Source: Ochotona curzoniae
Lineage: Eukaryota; Chordata; Mammalia; Lagomorpha; Ochotonidae
Reading direction: 5' to 3'
Length of the DNA stretch: 64,000 bases
NCBI RefSeq assembly: GCF_017591425.1
Contig: NW_024465751.1
Location: forward strand, 8,804,001-8,868,000
In this document: in pieces, positions 10,241-23,905 of the stretch
Numbering within the stretch: the stretch's first letter is position 1
Layout: the number at the start of each line of letters is the position of its first letter
Made by a program: the position numbers and the translations under genes
Notes under the pieces: generated by a model
The model's database searches: none
Told to the model about the DNA's origin: nothing
Seen by the model: only the letters and a program-made list of their open reading frames with translations

Positions 10241-13200
10241 TCCATTCACTGGGTAATTCCCCAGATGGCCGTAACAGTCAGAAGTGGGAGACAGGAACTA
10301 CTTGTGGGTCTCCCACGTGGGTGCAGGTGCCCAAGGCCTTGAGCCATCCTCACTCCTTTCCCAGGTACATTAACAATGAGCTAGCTCAGAAGTGAAGCCG
10401 ATGGGACCTGAAATGGCACCCATATGGGATGCCAGCATTGCATGCAGTGCCCTTTAGCCACTGCACCACAGCACTGGCCACTGGCTAGTTGTTTTATCAG
10501 GTTGGACTGGGAAGCTGCTGTTATTGTCATTTTCTTTCAGTGTTATTCAAAATTTTAAGACAAACTTTGCCTAGTTTTTGTAATTAATAATCCCATTTGT
10601 AATTATTTTTAAAACTTAAAGATTTATTCTTTTTTTTGGAAAGTCAGATATATATATAAGAGGAGGAGAGACAGAGAAGATGTTCCGTTGGATGATTCAC
10701 TCTCGTAGTGGCCGCATTGGCCGGAGCTGAGCTGACCTGAAGCCAGGAGCCAGGAACCTCTTCCTGGTTTCCCACGTGGGTGCAGGTTCCCAAGGGATTG
10801 GGCCGTCCTCAACTACTTTCCCAGGCCACAAGCAGGGAGCTGGGTGGGACATGAACCGGCACCCATATGGGATCCTGGTGCATGCAAGACAAAGATTTTA
10901 GCCACTAGTCTACTGCGCTGGGCCTTGTTTTTGAAATTTTTAAACTCTACCAATTTTCTGGTCATTTTCTGGTGTTTTCCCAGACACATTAGCAGGAAGC
11001 TGGGTTGTAAGTGGGCAACTAGGACTCAAGCCAGCACGCTTCTGTAGCCCAGTGTTGCAGGTGGTGACTTAACCCAACTTGCCACAGTGGCAACTCTGGG
11101 AACTTGATTGGGAAAGATGGCATTGCTCATGGGATTATTTATCCATTGCTGAGATTTTACAACAAATTATTCCAAAACACAGTAACTTAAAACAGGTATG
11201 TTTTGTATGATAATATGAAACTTAGTAATTCTGGAATGCCTTAGTCCAATATTTCTGCCTCAGGGTCTCCTGAAATTTTAAACAGATTTTTGCCTGGGGC
11301 GGGAGGACTCAAAGACTCAAACTCACATGAATTGGCTAGAAGGGTCATTTTCTTGCATTGTGGGTCTGTCTATATAGCTGTCTGAATGTCCATGAGACTT
11401 TGCATGTGGCTGATGGCAGGTGGTTTCTTCTAGCAAAACTGGTGTGTGTGTGAGAGAGAGAGAGAGAAAGAGAGAAAAAGAAAGAAGAGAAGAGAATCCT
11501 GGATTGGAAAGCATTGTTTTCGGTTAACTCAGTTTTACAAGTGATTGTGGTAATCCATTCCTTTTGCTGTAGTACTGTAGTGCCGTGGTGGGGGGGCTAC
11601 TGTGCAGAATTGGGATTACTAGGGCCCTCTAGGCTGGCTTGTGGTGTTGTAAATAATGCACTTTGGAAAGTAACACAGAGTGGCAAGAAAAAGGTACAAA
11701 GAGATATCATTATTTTTATTTGAAAGCCAAAATGGCAGCAAGAGAGATAGATCAAATGATCTTTCATCTGCTGTCTGCTCCCTTCTTCATATGACCAGAC
11801 TGGACCACGCTGAAGACAGGACAAGCCTGGAGCTCTCACTGGGGTGTCAGAGGAACCTGGAGCGCTCACTGGGGTGTCAGAGGAAGCTGGGGCTCTCACT
11901 GGGGTGTCAGGGGAGCCTGGAGCTCTCATTGGGGTGTCAGAGGCCCAAGTACTTGGACTTCTGCTGCCTTCCCAGGCACATTAGCAGGGAGCTGGATCAG
12001 AAGTGAAACTACAGGGCTCAGACCAGCATTGCAGACGGTGGCTTAGTCTGATGCACCACCATGCCAGCCCTGAAAAGGAGTTTCTTAAAGAGTGTTTTCA
12101 TTAGTGTGCACTTAGGATACTTTTCAAAGGGAAGCCTAACAAATGAGATGTGTCGAGGTGAACAGAGAAGTTTAACTTGTATTTTTTCTCTATATAAGTG
12201 GTTATTGTGTACTTTCAAAATTTGTTTTTGTGATTATTTACATCCATGCATATTATCCAAATAATTCTAAACTTCAGTCTTAGAGCTCCTCAATTTTTGG
12301 TGGTGGTTTATTTAAGGATAAAGACCTTTGTTTTAAGAACTTGTTATAGGGCATAAAGTACCTTTGAGAAAATGAAAAGCTGGAAGGTAAAATCTGATAT
12401 TAAGTTGGAAATCTGGAATACATAAAAACAAGGTGTGTCACAGAGTCTTGGTTTACTCTGGATCTTGGACTTTTATCAAGAGTATGAGAAAGCAGCAATT
12501 CCATCACACTGTTAGCTTCTAGAATGGATTAGGAATGTTCTTGGATTTTGCTCAAAGAGAATACAGAAAGGGCCAAAAAGTTTTGTACTTCAAATTAAAA
12601 TACACAAATAAAGGTATTTCAGTACCTTGAGATAATAAAAGATTAGTAAGGAGCTTATAGACCCAGCTGGGTTCAGCCGGGGAGGAAGCACCAGGACGAG
12701 GAGATGAAATGTGAATTAAGGCAGGAGTGGGAGACTGCTTAGCCAAGCTGTGTACACTTCCTGCCTAGAAAAGTTACCTGAAACTTTGCAGTAGTCATGT
12801 ATTTTTCTAAGATGAAAAGAAACTAGTTATAGCAATACGTTGCAACAAGCTTAATTCTGAACTCTTTAGAGTACTATGTATATTGGAGTGATTATTGTTA
12901 ATAAAAGTCAGGTAAGCAAAAAGATGTTTTCCTTCTTCTGTTGTAAAATGAATGTGTGCTATTTAATAATCTTTTATCTTCACTTACACATAACTTTATG
13001 TGTGACTTCCGTTCTATCTTCTGATCTTGTGGATTGAGACTATACATAAGGCTCTGCTGATGATTTTCTGTTTCACGTGCTGTCTGTGGGAATCATTCTG
13101 CAAACTTTAGCTGGCAGATGGGCTGGCTGGGGGTCCCTGAAGGGTTTATGCACATGTGGTTGGACTCAGCTGGAACTCTTGGCCCACGCAGATGTATGTG

Positions 13201-15086
13201 GCTTCAACTGCATAACAATTTTAGAATTATCCTAAATAATTAGGTAGGGGAGGGCTACTCCTATTGGAGAACATGTTCCAGCAAAGATAGCTGATAAGTG
13301 TGACTTTGTATTAGTTCCTCAATGCTGCTGTAACAGATTGCCACAGATTTAGTGGCTTGAAACAACACAAATTATCCTGTGCAAGTTCTGGAGGACCAGA
13401 GTCCAAAATGAGTCCTAGGCTAAAATTGGTTAGCGTCTGAGAGCTTCTGACCTTCTGAAGTCTCCAGGGGAGAGTCTTGTCCCTTGCTTCTTGCAGCTTT
13501 TGGCATCCTTGGTTTCTGGCCACCTCACTGAGTCTCTGCCTCAGATGTCATTTTAGCTTCTTTCTCACTGGCCTTTTGGCTCTGCTGTTGGATGGGCTCC
13601 TATGATGACATTTAGAGCCTGCTCCAAAAATTCAGAATATTCCTATCATGCAAGATCCTTAATTTAGTTACTCAAAGTTTGTAATGCATTCTCAGTTTAG
13701 AGAATTAGTACGTGGACGTCTTTGGTGGCCATAATTTCGCCTGTTCCAGACTGATGGCTTAGCCTTGGAAGTCTCAGAATTGGTTATGTGCTGCATAATT
13801 GGTTGATCAGGTCAGTCTGGTCCATTCCAGACTTGAGCAGAAGGAATTACGAGTCATTCCATGCAGGTAACCATACCTGACAGTTACAGTTTGTTTCTTT
13901 AGACCAGTGCCTTTTTTTTTTTTTTTTTTAAAGAAAAGTCATTTCCATTGGAAATTTTATACTACATTTCTATTAATAAGAACATTAGCACACTGGCTTC
14001 TCTTTTTCCATGAACGCTATTCTTGGGCTGAGAGGTCGTAGAGTTTCCTTATACATATAAAGATGTATGGGATTCTTTGCTTTATGGCAGACTTTCTGAT
14101 CTTCAGTAATATTGATGTTTTGGACTGGGCAGTTCGTTGCTGTGGGAGGTGTCCACTATGTAGGATATTTAGCAATGTCCCTGTCTTCCCTGTCAATCGA
14201 ATGCCAGTTTGCTCTCCCCATCCCAGCTGTGCCAACCAGAAATGTCTGCAGACAGACGTTCGCTCAATGTTCTTTGGATGTGCCGGGGACATCCTGCCTG
14301 AGAGCTTTGCTTTCTGTGCGGTATTACAGGAGCTTTCTTCAGTTGCTTTGCCATATCTCTCCTTTTTTCTCCTGTTTTCCATTAATAACTTGCCACTATC
14401 AGTGAATTCTTTTTACCCATGGTTCATTGAATTATTTTATACGCATTTGTCTTTGGATAAGGACAGAAAGATAATTTTGTTTTTTTTTAAAGATTTACTT
14501 TATACTTTTTAAATTTAAAAGCAAAGTTACAGAGAGAGGAGGGGCAGAGAGATAATTTGTTTCCCACCCATCAGGCCTCTTACCTCTCCAACAAATAAAT
14601 AAGCTTTGTATGTCTGTGCATTTCTAAGTTCTTTATTTTATTCCAAACACTAGAAATTTAGGAAATATGGTTTTCAGATAAGTCAGACATTACTGTAGGC
14701 TACTTCACTGATAATTAATTTAGTAATTCCTTTCGGTAGTCATCTATTATAGCAGTTGCAGCACACAACAAATTTCTGGAAAGGAAAATTAAGATAATAT
14801 AAAATCATTAATAGAATTACCCATGGATTGTATGAAAGTACCCACAACAGCCACAGCTGGGCAGATACGAAGCCAGGAGTCAGGAGCCTCATCTGGGTCT
14901 TCCACATGGGCTCAGGGGTTCAAGGATTTGGACTACCTTTTGCTGCTTTCCCAAGCTTATGAGCAGGGAGCTGAAGTAGAAGTGGAGCAATCAGAACTTG
15001 AACTACTACCCATATGGGATGCTGCTGACACAGGCAGTGGTTTAATGTACCATGCCACAATGTTAGCCCTTGTTTTAACCTGAAAG

Positions 15087-15179
<93 letters not shown>

Positions 15180-18100
15180 AAAAAAAGTAGTAACTGCGTA
15201 GCCATACTCTAGTTTGGTTTCTTTAGTCATGTCTGAGTATAGAATGATTAGTATCTTGTTTAAGTCAGCTGAATTAATCAGTATAGGCTTTTTTTTTTTT
15301 TTAAGGATTCTAACCTTGTTTTTGACTCACGTGTTTATGTCTGCTTTATTTTGTTTTTGATATTTTTTACATAGTTGAGAGGGATACACGCCCATGTGGA
15401 CCTCTGATTAGGGTGGGGAGGTTGAAGTGAGAGGGACAAATGTTTCAGTCCTTTTTTTTCCCTCCTTTGTCTACAAAGTGGGAATGGGAGGGGGCTGCTT
15501 GGTCAGCATCAGCCCCCAGGGATGGGGGATTGTCATTTAATAACATCTTAGGGACCCTGGACCCCAGTGTGGGAAAGAAGTTCTGAGAGTGTTACTTGAA
15601 TGATTTTGCGTGTTCCGAGACATTGTTGGCTTTGTTGCAGCAGCACTGAGAAAATCTTGCCTAGGACTGTTGGTTAATGAAGTCCACCTTAGTGTATCCA
15701 TCCACAGACCAGACACTTGCTTCAAAGCTTGGCCAGGAAAGTTGTCCTACCTGTTTTACTTTCCATCCTCTGATGAGGCACTCCAAGTCCTCTGCTGTCC
15801 TAGATGAGCTGGCTATCCTGTCCCCTGTGTGCATTTGGGCATGCTGTCCACTGCACAGACATCAGCAACTGAGGAGGCCCAGTCACAATATATGCACTCC
15901 AGGGCTGGATCATGTATGTTGTGATTTTTCCTATGGCCTGGGTTTGAGTCCAATGATCTAGTTGGTGAGTCCCCCAAGAAACCTGAGGTGACCTCAGCCA
16001 TGACTCTTGTGTGCACCAGACAGTTCAGGGTCAGGTTTGTTCTGTCACCTGCACCAGCCGTTGCAAATGCTACAGGATGCAGCTGCATGGTCAGTTCTAC
16101 CCCAACCCCATATCTCATGTGAACCAACATGCACTGTTGCCTAGCCCAGCCTGCCTGCTGCAGGCTCCATTCTCACGTACACCAGTGGGTGCCGTGGCTT
16201 AGTTGGGGCAATTTCCAAAAACCTCCAACAGACCCACCCCAAACCCTAGTTTTTGTGCATGCCAGTATGTACTGCAGAGTAGCCTGGTCCATATTCCATT
16301 CCATCTAACTCTCATGCACACCATGAATGCCATGGATTATTTCAGCTTGACCTGCCGCAGACCTAGCCCATATGTATGCCAGCAGATGCTGCCACCTTGT
16401 CCTGCCTGGACCAACCCTAGCCCTGACTCATTGACGGTAATTCAGCCCAGCAGGAGAGTGCCCACAGTTCGCTTATGTGGCTTGCTCCCAGCCCTAGATC
16501 TTGCGCTTGCCAGGGGATACTGTGGCCCAGCCTGATGTTACTTGTACCCAGTTCTGGCACTTGTCAGTGGCTGGCCTGCTCTGTGTATCTAAAAAAAAAA
16601 AAAAAAAGACAACTATGCTGGCACACTAGTGTAGTTAACACAGATTTGGCATTAATGAGGTCCATTCTGCAACTGAAATTTGTCTGCTTTAAGTTAATGA
16701 CACAGTCTCATAAAAATAGGTAGTCATATGTTAAAATTACCTCAAGTGATCTGATAACTAAAAGGCTCTATTTTTAAAGATTTACTTATTTTTATTGGAA
16801 AGGTAGATTTACGGAACAAAGGAGAGACAGGGAAAGGTCTTCCTTCCACTGACTCTTGTTCGGAGCTTAGCTGATCCAAAACTTTCTTCTTAGTCGTGCA
16901 AGTGAATGCGTAGTCCCATGACGTTGGACCATCCTCCACTGTTTCCCAGGCCATAAGCAGAGAGCTGAATGGGAAGTGGAGCAGCCAGGGCACGAACCAG
17001 CACTCATATGGGATCCTGATGCTTGTGAGGGGAGGATTAGCCAATTGAAGGATTGCATTGGCTCCCTAAGAGGCTCCCTAAGAGGCTCTTGTAGATTAAA
17101 TGTTTTTCAGGCAAACACTAAAGTGCTTACATTCATAATTTTTGATGGTAATAATGCTTGAGCAGATTTAATTTTTTTCTTACTTTTGATACACCTTACC
17201 TTCTACCAAATGTCAGAGTCTTTATGTATTTTATTTTACTTTAAAGACTTGTGTATTTTTATTGAGAAGGCAGATTTTAAAGAGAGGAGAAACACACTCC
17301 AGGTCTCTCACATGGGGACAGGTTTCTAAGGGCTTGGCCCATCCTCTGGTGCTATCCCAGGCCATAAGCCCAAATCTGGATCAGAAGCAGAGCAGCTGGG
17401 ATACACACTGGTGCCCTTACCAGATGCTGGTGCTTGAAGATGGAGGATTAGCACCTTGAGCCACAGTGCCAGCCCCAATCCTGTGTCATTCAATACAGTA
17501 ATTTTCCTTGGAGATCCTGCTGTTTGTAGACATTCTCTCGATTGCATCTGTTGCCCCAGATCTCTGTGCTGGCTCAGTCGGCATGCTTTTGAGACTACAT
17601 CATTGTGGTAGTGAGATGTGCTGGCTTTGGCCCCACCTCCTCCCGTGCTCTTGGGCTATTCTACTGTACTTTCATTCATTCTTTGCGGTTGTGGTAAATT
17701 GTTTGTGCTGTGTAAGGAGGCCTGCACCTTGGCATTTGTTAGTGTTCCTAATGTATGCTCGTGTAATGGTTGTCACTCTTTCATAGTGTTTCCAGTGTTC
17801 TTTTTTTCTCTCTTTGTTTTGAGTTTCACTTCCCTCCACCCTCTTCCATCCTTCTCATTAAGGTTTAATCTTAATAGACACTTAAGTGACCACTACTCTT
17901 GTTTTTCCAGAAAAGCATTTGCATTTGCCACATTGTTATTCACTTTTATCTCTTGTGCTTTCACAGTGAAGATCTTTCATGTACTTTGCTAACCATCTAG
18001 ATTATAGCTATTCAAACAATGATTGTTCTAGGTGCCTAAAAGGTAGCTGATAGGGGCTTGATCGTTTATGAGTCTTAAGTTTTAGGGAAATCTAACTTAG

Positions 18101-21100
18101 AATTATGCTCTTAGTTTAGGTATTCTGTCTTTCTGAATTTTAGAAAGAACAAAAATATTTTAATTATTTAGTGTAGTTTGTTAGCAAAACCATTTGTAAT
18201 TTTAAATCAGCCTATGTCAACACATTTTAAATTTCTGTTTTTTGTAAGACGTATTTATTTAGAAGGCAGACTTATGGAGAGAAAAGCATTTTTTTCTATT
18301 GATTGGATTTCCAGATGGCCACGAATTTCATGATTGGGCCAGGCTGAAGCCAGCAGCCAGGAGCATCATCTGGGTCTCCTGGTCCATCTTCTTAGCAGGG
18401 AGCTAGATTGGAAATGGAGCATCCAGAACATGAATGGAGTGCAGATGGGATGCCACTGTTGCAGGTGGTGGCTTTAGCTTCTTGTCACCACATCATCCCA
18501 AGCATCATTGCCATAGATGAGTAAATTATACCTTACTTTTTAGCACCATTGTATAGGAAATGCGCCGGCCATTTAGCAGGTAAGGCCTCCCATGATAAGA
18601 ACTTGATAGATGAAATGGAACTTATCAAAATTTACATTTCCATTGCCCACCAAGTATACAAATCAGGGTGCAAAGTCTAGTTTGTGTTTGGACAAGTTAT
18701 AAGCCATCTTTTGTTTTATTTTTCTGAAGTTTCATTAAAATTTTGGTAGAAATCAAAAAAGAGATTTGAAATTGCATTTTTTTGAATTAAAGTGCCAATG
18801 AGCTAGGGGAACATTTGCTGTGTTACTGCTGTGATTCAGTGTATCAGTCATGTGTTATATAGACGAATCATGGTGATTGGTGGAATCTGACAGAATACCT
18901 TTCAGGCTGTAAGGGACTCATGTATTTGTTCATCCCTTGTTGTTCACATACTGAATATGTCCTTTTAACTACTGAATCAGGAAATGTAAATGTTCTCAGA
19001 TTTTTGGGAAAACCAAGGGAAGAATCCAGTATGCACATTTGATTATGTGGTATCCATAGGCTAATTTAGTGACCACAGTTTGGTGGTATTCTTGGGGTCC
19101 AGAAAAGGAAACTCCCATACTGTTACTTAACCATGACAAGAGGCCTTGGAAGCCGCCTTAGAAGCAATGTGCTTCTAATCTTGTTTTATTTCTCTCTGTC
19201 AAGCACAAGGAGAGAATCTCTGGAAACCTCTAAGTAACTGAGAAAAGCTTCTTCCGTGAGACTCCTTCCCTGGAACACCCCTTCAATAACCAGGAAAGAG
19301 TCATTGTTTTACCTTCCATTCAAAGCGGTCCTACTCATGCTAACATTTGTAATGTTATTTTTCTCAGTTTTTGTTATCTAAACTGATAGAAAATGTGGTT
19401 GAAGTTTTCATAATGTTAAAAAATGAAGTAGTACTATCTTGGTACAAAAAGTCATTCCATAACTCAAGTCAGAGATGGATTGCTATGTTGTACACTCAAG
19501 TGACATCACTGGGAGCGGTGTATCAGTTATCCAGCTAGCTGCTGGGGAAAGCTCTCGAGGGTGGCTTGAGTCCTTGGGTACCTGAACCCTCGTGGGAGAC
19601 CTGCAAGAAGCTCCTGCTTCTGAATCAACTCAGCTCTGGACATTGAGGCCGTTTGGGGAATGAACCAGCGGATAGAAAATTCTCTTTCTCCCTCTGTCTG
19701 AAAGGCAGAGTTACAGAGAAAAGGAGAGAGGAAAAGAGATCTATCTATTGGTTCACTCCCCAAGTAGCTGCAATGGCCAGAGTTGAGTCGATCTGAGTCT
19801 AGGAGCCAGGAGCATCTTCTGGGTCTCCCATGTGGGTGCAGGATGCACTCTCCGCTGCTTTCCCATGGCACAGGCAGGGAGTTGGATGGGAAGTAGAGCA
19901 GCTGGAATATGAACTGGTGCCCATTTGAGATTCTGGACTTTAGCCACTAGGCTACCACACTGGGCCCAAAATAAATCTTTTTAAAAATGAAAGTACAGTG
20001 AAAAAATGAAAAATTATACTATTGTAGTGAAATTCCAGTAAAAAGTGGATGGAATAAGAAGAAGTAACTGACTGACAGAAGGTTGACACTATCATGGAGC
20101 CGCCATGGAGACTCTGGCAGACTGGAGTGCTCAGGAAAGACAGACCTGTGGACGAAATGGGGAAAACGACCTGTTGATGCAAAGGTGATATTCCAGAGGA
20201 AGTGACCCAGGCACTCTTCTTGCTAAAGGAACTCTTAGAAAATTGCAACACATTGGAAATGCAAAGAATAGAATGTTAGAAGTAATCCAGGCTAACAAAG
20301 GAGTCTGGTAATTCACCAAGAGATGGGAAAGGTGCTTGCTCCATGTTTTAACTGTAAAGTTATGTGAAATGAAGACTAACACTGCTTTAGCTACTTTTGT
20401 TAAGTTTCTTAAAGGAAATAAAACACTGTTATCAGTGTTTCTATTTTGTTTTCAGAATTTCCCTTTACATTTAGACCTGCTGGTAAGAGATAGTATTTTG
20501 ATAGAAAAAATTTAAAGGACATTGAACAATTTTTCATTTTCTCCCATTTGTTATGAAGGTGACTTTGTGCAGTTTAAGCTTGTCTTTTTAGTTTACAGCC
20601 CACGCTACTATATAAGGCAAGGACTGCCTAACTTAGTGTCGGGCAGGTGGTACTTCAAAACTTCATATGCACTTTTACTTATATCTGTTTTACTTTGTTG
20701 TTTGAATATATTTTGATTTTGAAATATTTTTAGCATGCAGATATCCCAAACCCGAGATTGTTATTGTGAAACATGCGGAGAAAATATCATCGGCAGAGAC
20801 CCCTGATAGTTTTGGTACAGTATAATCCCAAGGTGTTGATTGTTAGATGCTGATCGTAAGTGACAGAGCTTCTTTGGCCAGAACTTCTTGCTTGTTTGAA
20901 ACAATGCTTCTTACTTTTTTTTTTCCTTTTTTTTTTTGCATTTGAGGTTTTGGCTTTGTCTAGAGTGTTTATTTCTAATCTGTAATCCTGCACTTTGTGG
21001 ATGTGACGCAGTAGTAACTGCATGCCTACTTAACTGAAAGATAATAAGCAACAGATACTAAAAATTTTTTTTGAGAATGAAAGAGGAAAAAAAAAAAAGG

Positions 21101-23857
21101 GAACTGTACCCAGGAAAATTTTAAAATGTTGCACAGAAAAACCATATTAAGTAGCTAAATTTTGGAAAATAGTCAGGTTTTCTTTTTTTTTTTTTACGAT
21201 TTATTTATTTTTATTACAAAGTCAGATATACAGAGAGGAGGAGAGACAGAGAGGAAGATCTTCCATCCGATGATTCACTCCCCAAGTGACTGCAACGGCC
21301 GGTGCTGTGCAAATCTGAAGCCAGGAACCAGGAACTTCCTCTAGGTCTCCCATGTGAGTGCAGGGTCCCAAAGTCTTGGGCTGTCCTCAACTGCTTTCCC
21401 ACGCCACAGGCAGGGAGCTAGATAGGAAATGGAGTTGCTGGGTTTAGAACCGGCGCCCATATGATATCCCGGTGTGTTCAGGGCAAGAACTTTAGCCACT
21501 AGGCTAGGCCATGCTGCTGGGCCAAAAATAGTCTATGTTTTAAAAACATATTCTTGGGGCCCACGAGGTGGTGTAGCATGTTAATCCTTTGCCCACGGTA
21601 CCAGCATTCCATATGAGCACCAGTTCTAGTACTGGCTCCACTTTTGATCCAGCTGCCTGCCTATGACCTAAGAAAACAGCAGAAGATGGCCCAAAGGCCA
21701 TAGGACCCTGCTCCTGTGTGAGAGACCTGAAGGAAGCCCCTGGTTCCCCTGCTTTGGACCAGCTCATGCCTGGCCTTTGCAGCCATTTGGGGAGTAAACC
21801 AAGAGATGGAAGATCTCTCTGTCTCTCCTTCTGTTTCTGTAACTCTAACTTTCATGTAAAAATAAATCCTTAAATATATGTACATACATACATACTAAAT
21901 AGTTTGAAAGCCTTCAGTAAGTTTATCTTAAGGTCAAGATTTTAAAAATTTTATTTATTTCAAGAGTTACAGCGAAGAGAGACAGATAATCTTTTATCCA
22001 TTGGTTCACTCTACAAATCATTTCTAAAAAAATGATCATTTTCCACATTTGAGTATCAGTTTCTGTGAGTGTAGTATTTGACCACAGTAATTTGTTTCTT
22101 TTTAAAATATTGCCGTGTCTTCATTAACTCCTTTTGGTATCTGTCAGGCTTTGCGGCATTAGCTGGGACTTCCTTAAATTATTTTGCATGCAGCATGAGT
22201 TGTAATTTAAGTTGTATTCTTTAATGTGTTATGCATTGTACATTCTGCCTTACTTATCTGTTTGAAGAGTCAGTAGTTATTCAGAATGTTCAGATACATG
22301 AGTACCTGAGACCCTTGGTCCTCAAGTTGTTGCTTAGACCCACCAGTTTTGTTTCTGTACTTTTCATTGATTCTGTATTAGTCTGAAATGTGATTTGTGC
22401 TGCTAAGTGTATTTCCTGTACTTTCTTGGAGAGGATGATGAGTTGAGCTGAAATAAATATTGGGTAATCAAAAGGTTGGAAACTAAGTAATTAAGAAGTT
22501 TTGAGTTCTTTATAATAAAAAAACGGTGTGTACATTCAGCTACCTCTTATGTCATCTGAGGGTGAAGTTGCTTTAGTTTTATTCTTACTAAGTTCATTAT
22601 GAACGATTTAGAGCTCTGTTTGATCTGTGATTGTGTATAGAGGTAGACATCCATAGCATTAGACTAAACAAGTTATCATAGTTAGAATTATCATTTTCGT
22701 GAAAGCATGATGAAAACTATACTAGGATGTAAGACTTCTATTTTTGTTTTTAGGTTTTCATCAAGTTTGATTTTATACCTTGTATAGTTAAATTTCATGC
22801 AATGTTCCACACTGAAACATACAAATTATAGCTTCTATTAAGTAATGTAATAGAATTTACTGAAAGTTGTGGCACCTAGTCAGGTGTCCCAGCATCACCA
22901 AATGCTAATAAACAAGGTTTGTACTTTTATAATGGAGACTAAAATGTAGATAGCTGTTCTGCCTAAACTGGTTTTATTAACAATCCTGATTTTCAATTTA
23001 AGGTGTATGTATCTCTTTGTAGACTAACTTGTTTAAGAAGAAATATATCAGGCAAAGTTTATCCTTGAAAAAAAAAATCTAGAACATTGCTAATATTGGA
23101 CTGAAGATCAAATCCTCTGATAAACTTCACTGCCTCTGTTTTATTTTGGAATCTTGTCAGTTAGCAGTTTGGAACCTGGAAACCTCTTTCAAAGCTTGTT
23201 TCAGTGACGTTTCTTCTACATTATGAAAACTTGAAAATAGTTGTCATACAATGGAACACTAAAAAAATACAATAAAATGGGGTAATTTGGCAAACTTTAG
23301 CTGAAAGGTTTTGCAGAATCAAATAAAATTCTTAAATATATATATTTTTTCAAAAGTGCCATGCATAGGAATCTACTCTAGGAACTTTCAGAGGAAAACA
23401 AAACTTGGGGACAAATACTATTATAAATATGAAAAGTAATTTGAATATCTGTTAGGGGTTAATTAAGCACTAACTCCTTCATCATATGGTGAAATAAGTT
23501 TTTTCTACTCTATATTTTTCCAAAATGGGGTTCTATAAAGAGCAGTATCTTCAAGAACTAAGAAAGGGCAAAATGTTAGGATGATTGGATGTTAGTTGTT
23601 TTTCCCGATTTTTTTTTAAATAAATAAACTGGGAAAGCAAAAGCATTGTTAATTCAGGATTTTCATGCTGCTTCATGAAGGATAATGTTTGGGAGTTTTA
23701 TCTTTGCTGATTGAGTTTTTTTAGTATTCTAGTCTATGCTAATAATATGAGTTGGGAAGTATTTTCTCATCTATTTTGCTTATGAGTTTGTATAAGAATG
23801 ATGTTTTCTTCAACTAGTTTGATAAAATCTACCAATGAAAACATCTGGTCTTGGAGG

Positions 23858-23905
<48 letters not shown>

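Noticed and set aside
13304..13730. Active or coding endogenous retrovirus
   Set aside because: Only an old, diverged solo LTR of MLT1 type, with no retroviral gene nearby.
15289..16590. CRISPR-like periodic repeat
   Set aside because: The units are degenerate and have no constant repeat with unique spacers. The genome is mammalian.
17618..17992. 124-codon hydrophobic frame
   Set aside because: T-rich DNA gives Phe/Leu/Val-rich translations by chance. No conserved motif is visible.
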